This document shows, in pieces, positions 51,170 through 59,916 of a stretch of DNA of 64,000 nucleotides. Source of the DNA: Hyphomonas sp. (GTDB taxonomy: Bacteria > Pseudomonadota > Alphaproteobacteria > Caulobacterales > Hyphomonadaceae); NCBI GenBank assembly GCA_020638455.1, contig JACKIK010000004.1:62001-126000 (forward strand). The letters run 5' to 3'. A model generated the notes under the pieces. That model ran no database searches. It saw only the letters and a list, made by a program, of their open reading frames with translations, and was not told the DNA's origin. Made by a program: the position numbers and the translations under genes. Within the stretch, counting starts at the first letter, position 1. Each line of letters opens with the position of its first letter.

Positions 51170-54100
51170 GGTGCCTCTGCTCTTTCGAGAAGGCCCTTCA
51201 TCTGAACCTGAATGGCGGTTACGCCGAACTCCGGCTCCTGCGAGAACGGACGCCGGATATAGCGCGGCTCCTGGGCGAAGCCGTTTTCAACCTGGACGAT
51301 GGCGAGGATGAATTTGTCTGGCTCATGCAGCGAGGTGATGACCTCTTGTCGCGTCACCATGATCGTGTCCGCGCCATCGATCCGGCCTTTCACTTCGATG
51401 AAGCGCAGGTGTTCCGTTTCTGGATCAAATGAGGCGATGTCATACCCCACCTTCTGGGCCGAGACGTCCGTTGGCGTGTTTCCCAGCGCGCGTTCAGCCG
51501 CCATCACGGCGTCCATGGCCTTGAGTTCAATTTCGCGTCGGGCAACCGGGTCTTCGGCGAAGCCGGTGGGCTTGCCCGTCGCTGAACCTGCAGAAGGAAG
51601 GCGCGCATCAAGCAGCCCGCGCGGAATGACCACCATGCCGCCGCGCACGCGGGGCGGCTGGGCAGAAATGAAACGCTCCTGCTCCAGTACAATCATGCGG
51701 CGCTTGAGACGTTCCGCGAGGTCTTCGGCCCGGCGTTCCGCATTCTGCCAATTGACGCGGGTCTTCTTTCCGGCCCGCTCTTCTTCCTTCAACTCGAAGG
51801 CGCGCGCATCCCAATAGTTGATTTCCTTCTTCAGGCGCGCACGGACTTCCTGCTCGACCTTGTCAATCTCCGGCAAGCGACGCGCCTTGACCTCGGCGAC
51901 ATGGGTTTGCGCCAGCTCGATGGTGGCGAACCCGATCGCGGTCTTCTCAAGATTGCCGCGCAGCCAGTCTGCTTCCAGCAGCTCACGCACGGCATCGATT
52001 TCTGCCGTTTGTGCCGGGCGCAGATTGAGGTGAGGCGCGATACCGGCATTGGTGGCTCGACCCACCCGGTCAATGGTCGCGAATTGCAGGCGTTCCGAGA
52101 TGATATGCGGCTTGCCTGTTGCCGTCGGTCGTGCGTCCTGGACGCTGTGCTCAAGCAAGAAAAGCGCTCCGATGTCTTCGCCCGGATCGGTGTCGTCCAC
52201 GAGCACCGCGCCCTGCTTCATGAGGTGATCGTACTGCTCCCGGATCAGGCTGATCACGGCTTCCAGCAGCGGATGGCCAGGACAGACAAAGGCTGCGACG
52301 GGCTGCTGGTTGATGCGGGATTTCTCAAAACAGATGCGCTCATACTTTTTCTGGAGAGGCGCGCCTGTTCCGATCTGCCGGTCCCGTTCCCGGATACTCA
52401 TCGGGACATGGGTGATCTCGAAACGCCCTTCTTCACGCTTCTTGATTTGTCCACCGAGCTGTTTGAACGCTTCTACAAAGAAGCTCTGGATGTGGTGAGG
52501 CTGGAGACGCTGTGCTTCAGCGCGTTCCATTTCCAGTCTCAGCTCTTGGACCCGTGCGGCTGGCATGGTGTCCTGCGTTAGCTGCCGCCGTTCCAGGAGG
52601 TCCATCAGGTGTTGCTGATCAACGGCTCCGTCGACAGCCTGGAAGAGCTTTGCTTTGACATCGTCCTGTTCGCCATAGCGGATCGCTTCGAATAGGAGGT
52701 CGCGGAGCGCTGTGCCCTCAAAGAGCTCTCCCAGGACATCATAGACCCTTCCCCCAAGGGCCTCTCGCGCCGCTTCCAGTTTATCGAGGAGGCGGGCGTA
52801 GACCTCCCCCTCCCTTGTGTCCGCGGCAACCAGGTTCCACAGGTGGCAGACTTCCATCTGCCCAATCCGGTGTATACGGCCGAACCGCTGCTCGATCTTG
52901 TTCGGGTTCCAGGGCAGGTCGTAATTGACCATCAAGTGACCGCGCTGGAGGTTCACGCCTTCACCCGCCGCATCGTTTGCGATCAGCACCAGCATATCGC
53001 GGTCCTGCATGAAGCGCTCTACGACCTTGCGGCGCTCCTCACGCGTGACGCCGCCATGGATGACTTCGACGGCATCCGGACGCCCGAGGCGTGCACGCAC
53101 CTTTTCAGTAAGATAAAAGAGCGTGTCCTTCGGCTCGGTGAAAATGATCAGCTTTCGGCGGTTTCCATCACCGTCGATCATCAGCTCATCATCGAGTATC
53201 CGGTCCAGCTGGGTCCACTTGGTGTCCTTGCCTGATCGCAGAACCTCGAGCGCCATGACTTCCAAGCCCTTGAGCGTTTCGACTTCCAGTTCTAGCTGCT
53301 CAATGGTCTCTGCTGTCGTTGCGCCCGTAGAGATCAGGTCTTCCAGATCATCAATCTCGTCCTGTCCCAGCTCTTCGATGTTCTTGAGGATTTCATCGGA
53401 GACCTCATCTGAACTAAGACCCGAACGCCCGCCTTTGCGTGCAAGTCGCGCTTCGGCCAGTTCATTTTCCAAACGCTCACGGCGCCGCTTCAGTGACTGG
53501 TAAATCGCCGCGGGCGATGAAGCTAAACGCCTTTGAAGGATCTGCAGGGCGAAACCGACATTGTTTCGCTTTCTTCCATCCGTCTCAGCAAAGCGCTGCA
53601 CCCGGTTCATCTCGTTGCGGACATATTCAGTCACGGCGCTGTACAAAGCGGCTTCTTCTGGCGAAAGCTCGTATTTGACCGTGTAGGCGCGACGTTCCGG
53701 AAACAGCGGCCGCCCATCGAACTTCAGCAGCTCTTCCTTGGTCAGACGGCGCATCATGTCGGCGCTGTCAGCGTAATGAACGCCATCCCGGAAACGCCCT
53801 TCAAACCGATCGCCGTCAAGAAGCGCCATGAAGAGCTGAAAGTCCTCTTCCTTGCCATTGTGCGGGGTCGCCGTCATGAGAAGGAGGTGGCGGCACAAAC
53901 GCCCCAGATGCTGTCCGAGCTGGTAGCGCTTGGTGTATTTCACCTCACCGCCGAAATAGCTCGCCGACATACGATGTGCCTCATCGCAGATGATCAGATC
54001 CCACTCGGTTGAGGCGGCGAGTTTCTCCTGCAGCTCTTCATTGCGCGCGAGAACATCCAATCGCGCGATCAGACGGTTGCGATCATTGAAAGCATTTCCG

Positions 54101-54675
54101 GACCTCGAAGTCTCGATCATGTCCTTGGACAGAATGTCGAATTCGAGCGAGAACTTCTCGCCGAGTTCGTCCTGCCATTGTTCAACGAGGCTTCCCGGCG
54201 CGACGACAAGACAGCGATCAAGGTCGCTCCTCGCCATCAGCTCCTTGATCAGGAGGCCGGCCATGATGGTTTTTCCCGCGCCCGGATCATCGGCCAAAAG
54301 AAAGCGAAGCGGTTGTCGAGGGAGCATTTCTCCGTAGACGGCCGAAATCTGATGGGGAAGTGGATCAACGAGGCTGGTATGGATCGCCAAGTAGGGATCA
54401 AAATAATGCGCAAGCTTTATGCGATTAGCTTCCGTAACGAGGCGGAGCATCGCTCCGTCCGCATCAAAGGACCACATTCTGCCTGACTCTTCGACTTTGA
54501 GTCGAAACTCATCATCCCTGTAGAGCGTGGCCTCCGAAGGTGCACCGGATGATGCCCGGTAAACCACGTTCACTGCCTGATCGCCAATCCACTCAACAGA
54601 AATGATCTCAACCGCGACTCCTGGAGCGATGCCCGTGACGCGACTTCCAGGTTTCAAATCTTCGAGCCCGTTCAT
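51163..54675 (-). CDS. SNF2/DEAH-type helicase with C-terminal DUF3883
   Basis: 1170 residues. Helicase core: Walker A DDPGAGKT (129-136), DEAH at 231-234 (LIICDEAH), motif III LLLMTATPH, and C-terminal lobe LVLIANDAAGEGVNLQRGHLMVNYDLPWNPNKIEQRFGRIHRIGQ. A coiled-coil-like insert sits at 395-470. The last ~95 residues are DUF3883, with YDIASFD...RFIEVKGR (Asp1079, Glu1094-x-Lys1096), a restriction-fold-like signature. The architecture resembles translocating helicases of DISARM-like systems. It probably tracks on invading DNA. Confidence 0.92.
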   Translation of the reverse strand: MNGLEDLKPGSRVTGIAPGVAVEIISVEWIGDQAVNVVYRASSGAPSEATLYRDDEFRLKVEESGRMWSFDADGAMLRLVTEANRIKLAHYFDPYLAIHTSLVDPLPHQISAVYGEMLPRQPLRFLLADDPGAGKTIMAGLLIKELMARSDLDRCLVVAPGSLVEQWQDELGEKFSLEFDILSKDMIETSRSGNAFNDRNRLIARLDVLARNEELQEKLAASTEWDLIICDEAHRMSASYFGGEVKYTKRYQLGQHLGRLCRHLLLMTATPHNGKEEDFQLFMALLDGDRFEGRFRDGVHYADSADMMRRLTKEELLKFDGRPLFPERRAYTVKYELSPEEAALYSAVTEYVRNEMNRVQRFAETDGRKRNNVGFALQILQRRLASSPAAIYQSLKRRRERLENELAEARLARKGGRSGLSSDEVSDEILKNIEELGQDEIDDLEDLISTGATTAETIEQLELEVETLKGLEVMALEVLRSGKDTKWTQLDRILDDELMIDGDGNRRKLIIFTEPKDTLFYLTEKVRARLGRPDAVEVIHGGVTREERRKVVERFMQDRDMLVLIANDAAGEGVNLQRGHLMVNYDLPWNPNKIEQRFGRIHRIGQMEVCHLWNLVAADTREGEVYARLLDKLEAAREALGGRVYDVLGELFEGTALRDLLFEAIRYGEQDDVKAKLFQAVDGAVDQQHLMDLLERRQLTQDTMPAARVQELRLEMERAEAQRLQPHHIQSFFVEAFKQLGGQIKKREEGRFEITHVPMSIRERDRQIGTGAPLQKKYERICFEKSRINQQPVAAFVCPGHPLLEAVISLIREQYDHLMKQGAVLVDDTDPGEDIGALFLLEHSVQDARPTATGKPHIISERLQFATIDRVGRATNAGIAPHLNLRPAQTAEIDAVRELLEADWLRGNLEKTAIGFATIELAQTHVAEVKARRLPEIDKVEQEVRARLKKEINYWDARAFELKEEERAGKKTRVNWQNAERRAEDLAERLKRRMIVLEQERFISAQPPRVRGGMVVIPRGLLDARLPSAGSATGKPTGFAEDPVARREIELKAMDAVMAAERALGNTPTDVSAQKVGYDIASFDPETEHLRFIEVKGRIDGADTIMVTRQEVITSLHEPDKFILAIVQVENGFAQEPRYIRRPFSQEPEFGVTAIQVQMKGLLERAEAPC

Positions 54676-55514
54676 GCTGTCATCTCCTGACGGACAAGCA
54701 CGATCTGCTGATCCTGCGGTTTGCGGGCACCGGGATCAGTGTCCAGGCCTAGGCGGCGGAGTGTGTAGTAAAGCATAGCGCCTCTGACCGAGAGACTGGC
54801 GCTCCCATTGGTCATGCCATAGTCGAGCGCAATTGCGGCCCGCTGGGCTTCGGACAGGGCCGGATGCGGGACGACCTCCAACTTGACTTTCCTGTGCCAG
54901 TCGAGATCAGCCTGCAAATCTATTTTTGAAGGTTTGCGACCACGCTCCTTGAGCATGCGCGAAAGCACAAAGTCCTTGAACACCTCGTCCTTCAGGCACC
55001 AGGCGCGGGCATGCCAGCGGAACCCGTCAAAACCGAGCGCATGTGGCGCGATCCAGCGCCAGACAGGATCCGAGTTTGACATGGACTGGTATCGCACCTC
55101 GATCGCTTCGCTGTTTTCGATGGCTTTGAGAACTGAGCGGAGAATTGTCGGATCGACGCCGCGCGCTGGTGTTGGCGACGCTTCGAATTCCGGGAGATGG
55201 CCCAGCCAGGCATCCGACCGCTCCACAATTCCCTGATCCAGCAAATGAAGCTGTGAAAGATAACGACCTGCATCCGGCTGCAGAAATTTCGGCGAGAAGT
55301 GATCGCCGCGCACATAAGTCCGTTCGCTCTTATCGTAGAGCATGTTGCCCGGCGCGAGCTCCAGATAACGGTTGAGATCGGTCGAAGCCTGATTCACCGA
55401 GACGCCAAAAACTTCCATCAGATCGCCGCGGTTCACATGCCCCTCCCAGTACAGCCGGAACTCGATAAACTCGAGACGCCGCTCGACGCCCCAGCGAAGC
55501 TCCGACTTGTTCAT
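54672..55514 (-). CDS. WYL-domain transcriptional regulator (BrxR/CapW-like)
   Basis: 280 residues from ATG 55514 (MNKSELRWGVE). An ATG at 55523 is only 2 nt from AGGAGG, whereas 55514 is at 11 nt, so I prefer it. N-terminal winged helix ELRWGVERRLEFIEFRLYWEGHVNRGDLMEVFGVSVNQASTDLNRYLE; WYL core ~130-205 with WRWIAPHALGFDGFRWHARAWCL; C-terminal WCX region RKVKLEVVPHPALSEAQRAAIALDYGM. BrxR/CapW proteins of this build repress BREX, CBASS and other defence operons and respond to infection. It is the first gene of the operon and its stop overlaps the helicase start. Confidence 0.92.
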   Translation of the reverse strand: MNKSELRWGVERRLEFIEFRLYWEGHVNRGDLMEVFGVSVNQASTDLNRYLELAPGNMLYDKSERTYVRGDHFSPKFLQPDAGRYLSQLHLLDQGIVERSDAWLGHLPEFEASPTPARGVDPTILRSVLKAIENSEAIEVRYQSMSNSDPVWRWIAPHALGFDGFRWHARAWCLKDEVFKDFVLSRMLKERGRKPSKIDLQADLDWHRKVKLEVVPHPALSEAQRAAIALDYGMTNGSASLSVRGAMLYYTLRRLGLDTDPGARKPQDQQIVLVRQEMTA

Positions 55515-55744
55515 TGCGCCCATGTCCTCCTGCCGACATGATTGATCCAGTAACTTTGCTCACACAGAAACTGGTTGCACGCAGACCGTAGTCGGGTTGT
55601 TTGATTCCCGCAATCCGGAAAATGACGCTCCGGAGTTGAAAAGGTCCAATCTCCGATTTGCGAATTCTTGCGCCTTTCCCGTCTGGGCGAGGGCCTCACT
55701 TTGTCTGATGCTTGAGCGCTGCCCTTGTCTGCTCGGAGCGCATT
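55515..55744. promoter_or_regulatory. divergent control region between the defence operon and traG
   Basis: 230 bp carrying the defence promoter (leftward) and that of traG (rightward). CCAGT (55547-55551) and ACTGG (55570-55574) make a 5-bp inverted repeat with AT-rich centre, and TCCGGA occurs twice (around 55615 and 55631). A WYL repressor dimer could use either. No clear -10/-35 pair. AGGAGG at 55526-55531 (minus strand) is the regulator's ribosome site. Confidence 0.45.
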
Positions 55745-57706
55745 ATGACCGGCACGAAAGTTCTTATCGGCACCTTCTGTCTGGTCTGCCTGATCATCCT
55801 GTTCTCGATGTGGGGCGCGACCCAGTGGACCGCAGAGGCGCTTGGCTACCAGCCGGGACTTGGGCGCCCCTGGTTCATGCTTGGCGATACGCCGGTCTAT
55901 CGGCCCTGGCGTCTGTTCCAGTGGTGGTACGCCTATGAAGCCTATGCGCCGGGCGTGTTTGCGCGTGGTGGACTGATCGCCGCTGGTGGCGGGTTTTTAG
56001 GCGCGGTGGTCGCCGTGATCGGCTCGCTCATGCGAGCGCGATCGAAGAAGCATCTGACAACTTATGGGTCGGCGCGCTGGGCCAGCGCGCATGATGTACA
56101 AAAGGCCGGACTTCTGGTTGAGGACGGTGTGTTTCTCGGGCGCTGGAAATCCGCCTATCTGCGCCATGACGGGCCGGAACACGTCATGGCCTTCGCGCCG
56201 ACCCGCTCCGGCAAGGGCGTGGGGCTGGTTGTGCCAACCCTTCTCGGCTGGACCGGCAGCGCGGTCATTCACGACATCAAGGGCGAGAACTGGGACCTGA
56301 CCTCTGGCTGGCGGGCGCGCTTTTCCCATTGCCTGCGATTTGAGCCGACGGATGCAGGTTCGGTTCGGTTCAATCCGCTCATGGAGGTGCGGCGCGGCGA
56401 CAATGAAGTGCGCGACGTTCAGAACATCGCCGACATTCTGGTCGATCCCGAAGGCTCGCTGGAACGCCGCAATCACTGGGAGAAGACCGGGCATGCGCTC
56501 CTGGTCGGTGTCATCCTGCACGTGCTCTATGCCGAAAAAGACAAGACACTGGCCGGTTGCGCGCGGTTTCTGTCTGACCCGGACCGCAGCTTCGAGGCGA
56601 CCCTGTCTGCCATGATGAACACGCCGCATCTGGGCAGCGCGGTGCATCCCGTGGTCGCGCAGGCCGCCCGCGAACTCCTGAACAAGTCCGAGAATGAACG
56701 TTCCGGCGTGCTCTCCACCGCCATGAGTTTTCTGGGGCTGTACCGCGATCCGGTCATTGCCCGCGCCACCAGCGCCAGTGACTGGCGGATCGCGGACCTG
56801 ATCGAGGGCAAGCGGCCATGCTCGCTCTATCTGGTCATCCCGCCCTCGGACATTTCACGGACAAAACCGCTGGTACGGCTGATCCTCAATCAGATCGGAC
56901 GCAGGCTGACCGAAGACCTGCCCAGAAAGGGTGAGCGCCGCCACAAGGTGCTGATGATGCTGGATGAGTTTCCGGCGCTTGGACGACTTGATTTCTTCGA
57001 GAGCGCGCTCGCCTTCATGGCGGGCTATGGCATGCGCGCCTATCTCATCGCCCAGTCCCTGAACCAGATCGAAAAGGCCTATGGGCCGAACAATGCGATC
57101 CTCGACAATTGTCATGTCCGCATCGCCTTTGCGACCAATGATGAGCGCACGGCCAAGCGGATATCCGACGCCCTTGGAACAACCACGCAGCAACGCGCCC
57201 AGCGCAACTATGCCGGCCACCGCCTCGCGCCCTGGCTCTCCCACGTCATGGTCTCGGCCCAGGAAACCCAGCGTCCCCTTCTGACACCCGGCGAGGTCAT
57301 GCAGCTGCCCCCTCACGAAGAACTCGTCATGGTCTCCGGCGCGCGGCCCTTGAAGGCGAAGAAGCTCCGCTATTTTGAAGACCGCAACTTCACCTCACGG
57401 GTTCTGCCGCCGCCCGTTGAACCGGTCCTCCCCGAAAGGCGCGGTCATGACTGGGAGGGCGTAGTAGCGCGGCCTGAAGCCACCCAGTTGTCTTCCGAGC
57501 CTGCGCACTCGGATGAGGGCGGGCTGCAACACAGCCAGACGCCGAGCCTCGATCCGCCAGAAAAAGAGACGCCCGCACGCGAGGAGGCGCGTGACCTGCC
57601 GCAAGAGGATGGCGATCTTGATGCGGCAGCTGTGAAATCCCTCAAGCCAGCCCAGCGCGCCCTTGGCATGGACCGCGCGGACGGCGACTTCTTTCCGAAA
57701 TTCTGA
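55745..57706 (+). CDS. traG: type IV coupling protein TraG/VirD4
   Basis: 653 residues from ATG 55745, behind GGAGCG. Two membrane helices (about 5-24 and 75-95) precede the RecA-like ATPase: Walker A APTRSGKGVG (~150) and Walker B KVLMMLDEFPALG (~403). The NDERTAKRISDALGTTTQQR stretch is typical of TraG. A Pro/Glu-rich C-terminal tail ends DRADGDFFPKF. It links the relaxosome to the Trb channel. Confidence 0.95.
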   Translation: MTGTKVLIGTFCLVCLIILFSMWGATQWTAEALGYQPGLGRPWFMLGDTPVYRPWRLFQWWYAYEAYAPGVFARGGLIAAGGGFLGAVVAVIGSLMRARSKKHLTTYGSARWASAHDVQKAGLLVEDGVFLGRWKSAYLRHDGPEHVMAFAPTRSGKGVGLVVPTLLGWTGSAVIHDIKGENWDLTSGWRARFSHCLRFEPTDAGSVRFNPLMEVRRGDNEVRDVQNIADILVDPEGSLERRNHWEKTGHALLVGVILHVLYAEKDKTLAGCARFLSDPDRSFEATLSAMMNTPHLGSAVHPVVAQAARELLNKSENERSGVLSTAMSFLGLYRDPVIARATSASDWRIADLIEGKRPCSLYLVIPPSDISRTKPLVRLILNQIGRRLTEDLPRKGERRHKVLMMLDEFPALGRLDFFESALAFMAGYGMRAYLIAQSLNQIEKAYGPNNAILDNCHVRIAFATNDERTAKRISDALGTTTQQRAQRNYAGHRLAPWLSHVMVSAQETQRPLLTPGEVMQLPPHEELVMVSGARPLKAKKLRYFEDRNFTSRVLPPPVEPVLPERRGHDWEGVVARPEATQLSSEPAHSDEGGLQHSQTPSLDPPEKETPAREEARDLPQEDGDLDAAAVKSLKPAQRALGMDRADGDFFPKF

Positions 57707-57708
57707 TC

Positions 57709-58128
57709 ATGAAGCCACGCGTCAACATCCGCTTGTCCTATGAGATGCATCGCAAGCTGGAGGAGATGGTGCTTGCGCCCGGCGCAACAAAATCCGCGAT
57801 CATGGAAGATGCGCTACGGGCCTATCTCGATCCGCAGCGGACCGCGGCGCGCGATGACATTCTCTTGCAGCGCCTCGACCGGATCGAGAAGCGCCAGAAC
57901 GCGATGGAGCGGGACCTAGCGCTCTGCCTCGAAACCCTCGGCCAGTTCGTCCTTTACTGGCTAACAAGGACAGACCCGATTCCTGAAAGTCAGCGCGACG
58001 CCGCCCAGATCCTCGGTCAGCGGAGGTTCGAATTCTTCATCGATCAGGTCGCGAGACGCGTAGCCTCGGATGAACCGCTATCGAAGCGGGCTTTGTCTGC
58101 CTCGGCTGCCGACGACCTTAATGATTGA
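57709..58128 (+). CDS. CopG-type ribbon-helix-helix protein
   Basis: 139 residues, ATG 57709, two bases after the traG stop. N-terminal RVNIRLSYEMHRKLEEMVLAPGATKSAIMEDALRAYL is the ribbon-helix-helix DNA-binding unit. A coiled-coil (LQRLDRIEKRQNAMERDLALCLETLG) follows. The gene always lies between traG and trbB in this family of elements and probably regulates the trb operon or helps the relaxosome bind oriT. Confidence 0.9.
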   Translation: MKPRVNIRLSYEMHRKLEEMVLAPGATKSAIMEDALRAYLDPQRTAARDDILLQRLDRIEKRQNAMERDLALCLETLGQFVLYWLTRTDPIPESQRDAAQILGQRRFEFFIDQVARRVASDEPLSKRALSASAADDLND

Positions 58129-58331
58129 GTTTTGACGCATACAGCGCATTTTCCAGGGCTATTGAGTGATATCCGACGCATTAGTGCTGCATCTTTTATG
58201 CAGCCCTTAGACGGCCCGATCTTGCAAGACCTCTCGATCCGTTCCGACCGTTTGCGACTTTCCCAACTATCAGAAACTAGCGTTAAATCAGAGGATTGGA
58301 CCTGTCAGCAACGACAGGAGCCATTCCCCCG
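58129..58331 (+). promoter_or_regulatory. 203-bp gap before trbB
   Basis: It probably holds the trb promoter. It is AT-richer than the neighbouring coding DNA. CGACGCATTAGTGCTGCATC has no clear dyad. AGGAG at 58317-58321 is the trbB ribosome site. No gene is seen. Confidence 0.4.
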
Positions 58332-59327
58332 ATGTCCGCACCCGCCCGAACGCTTGAGACCGACCAACGACGCGTATCCATGCTGCGGTCTGCCTGCGAA
58401 GGCGCGGTGCGGGCAGCGCTGGAAGCTGATGACGTCATCGAAATCCTCGCCAACCCTGACGGCTCGATCTGGATTGAACGGGCGGGGCAAGGGATCGAGG
58501 TCAGTCCCGAAATCATTTCAGCCGCCGCGCGCGAACGGATCATCCGCCTTGTCGCGAGCAGCATAGGCGAGGCCTGTGATCGGTCCGCCCCGATTGTTTC
58601 TGGTGAACTCCCAGGTAGCGGCGAGCGGTTTGAGGGGCTTCTCCCACCTGTCTCGACCGCGCCATGCTTTTCGATCCGCAAGCCTGCGACAACGCCGTTT
58701 GAACTCGGTGACTATGTCACCCAGGGCGTGCTCGCGCCTGCGCTGGCTACGGCGCTGAAAGACGCGATTGCCAGCCGTGCGAACATATTGATCGCGGGCG
58801 GCACGTCCTCCGGCAAGACGACCTTCACCAACGCGCTGCTCGCCGAACCCTCCCTGCGTGGTGACCGCATCGTCATCCTCGAAGACACGCGCGAGCTTCG
58901 CTGCGCCGCGCCCAATGTGGTGCAGCTTCGCACCCATCGCGGCAGCACCAGCCTGCAGGACCTTGTGCGCTCGACGCTGCGGCTGCGGCCAGACCGGATC
59001 ATTGTCGGCGAGGTGCGCGGGGCTGAAGCACTCGACCTGCTCAAAGCCTGGAACACCGGCCATCCGGGCGGGATCACGACGCTGCACGCCAACTCGGCAC
59101 ACGGCGCGCTGGCGCGGCTTGAACAGTTGACACTGGAAGCCACACCGCGCGCGCCCTTCGACCTCATCGCTGAAGCGATTGACGTGGTCGTGTTCATGAG
59201 CCGCGCAGGCGGCCAGCGCCGCGTTGAAGAGGCGCTACGCGTCACAGGTTTTGACGGCGAGGGGTATCAGACCCAGCCGCTCGTCTCCCGTTCCCTGTCC
59301 CTCGTCCAACATGGAGAAACCCAATGA
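58332..59327 (+). CDS. trbB: conjugative transfer ATPase TrbB (VirB11)
   Basis: 331 residues from ATG 58332. An N-terminal domain (to ~130) precedes the secretion ATPase core: Walker A IAGGTSSGKTTFTN (~155), Asp box ILEDTRELRCAAPN, Walker B RPDRIIVGEVRGAEALDLLKAWNTGHPGGITTLHANSA. It forms a hexamer at the base of the channel. ATGA overlap with trbC. Confidence 0.95.
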   Translation: MSAPARTLETDQRRVSMLRSACEGAVRAALEADDVIEILANPDGSIWIERAGQGIEVSPEIISAAARERIIRLVASSIGEACDRSAPIVSGELPGSGERFEGLLPPVSTAPCFSIRKPATTPFELGDYVTQGVLAPALATALKDAIASRANILIAGGTSSGKTTFTNALLAEPSLRGDRIVILEDTRELRCAAPNVVQLRTHRGSTSLQDLVRSTLRLRPDRIIVGEVRGAEALDLLKAWNTGHPGGITTLHANSAHGALARLEQLTLEATPRAPFDLIAEAIDVVVFMSRAGGQRRVEEALRVTGFDGEGYQTQPLVSRSLSLVQHGETQ

Positions 59328-59659
59328 CGCTCTATAATCACCTCCAGACGGTGAACCGAACGGTCCAGGTCGCGGCCTGTATCGGTATCGGCCTCATGAT
59401 CGCCGGTCCGGCCCATGCAGCAGGCTCCGGCATGCCCTGGGAAGGCCCGCTCGATCAGATCCTGACCTCGATTGAGGGTCCGGTCGCGCGCATCGTTGCG
59501 GTGATCATCATCACGATTACCGGCCTGACGCTGGCCTTTGGCGAGACCTCCGGCGGCATGCGCAAGCTGATCCAGATCGTATTCGGGCTGTCCATCGCCT
59601 TTGCCGCGACAAGCTTCTTCCTGACCTTCTTCAGCTTCGGCGGCGGAGCGCTCATCTGA
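59324..59659 (+). CDS. trbC: conjugal pilin TrbC (VirB2)
   Basis: 111 residues. Signal-like N-terminus with IGIGLMIAGPAHAAGSG (cut near Ala33), then two hydrophobic helices (55-75 and 80-105), the pilin hairpin pattern. The TraF peptidase encoded at 36750 is the expected maturation enzyme. Confidence 0.92.
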   Translation: MTLYNHLQTVNRTVQVAACIGIGLMIAGPAHAAGSGMPWEGPLDQILTSIEGPVARIVAVIIITITGLTLAFGETSGGMRKLIQIVFGLSIAFAATSFFLTFFSFGGGALI

Positions 59660-59916
59660 TGTCTGCCGAAGGCTATGAGATCCCGCTCCACCGGTCCCTG
59701 ACCGAGCCGATCCTGATGGCGGGCGCGCCGCGCACGGCCGCCATCGCCATCGGGACGCTCGCTGCCGCGGTGGGCCTTGGCCTGCAGCTCTGGATACCGG
59801 GCCTCGTGCTCTGGGCCGTCGGGCATTCGGCAGCGGTGTTCATGGCCAGAAGCGATCCGGATTTCATGGCCGTCGCGGGCCGCTCGACGCGCCACAAGGA
59901 GCATCTGACATGCTGA
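59659..59916 (+). CDS. trbD: conjugal transfer protein TrbD (VirB3)
   Basis: 85 residues; TGATG overlap with trbC. YEIPLHRSLTEPILMAGAPR is the conserved VirB3 beginning, followed by a double hydrophobic segment (25-60) and DPDFMAVAGRSTRHKEHLTC. Confidence 0.93.
   Translation: MSAEGYEIPLHRSLTEPILMAGAPRTAAIAIGTLAAAVGLGLQLWIPGLVLWAVGHSAAVFMARSDPDFMAVAGRSTRHKEHLTC

Noticed and set aside
39452..55514. Calling the operon a DISARM system
   Set aside because: There is no DrmA or DrmB (DUF1998) and no phospholipase-D-like DrmC; only the helicase and methylase are of a similar kind.
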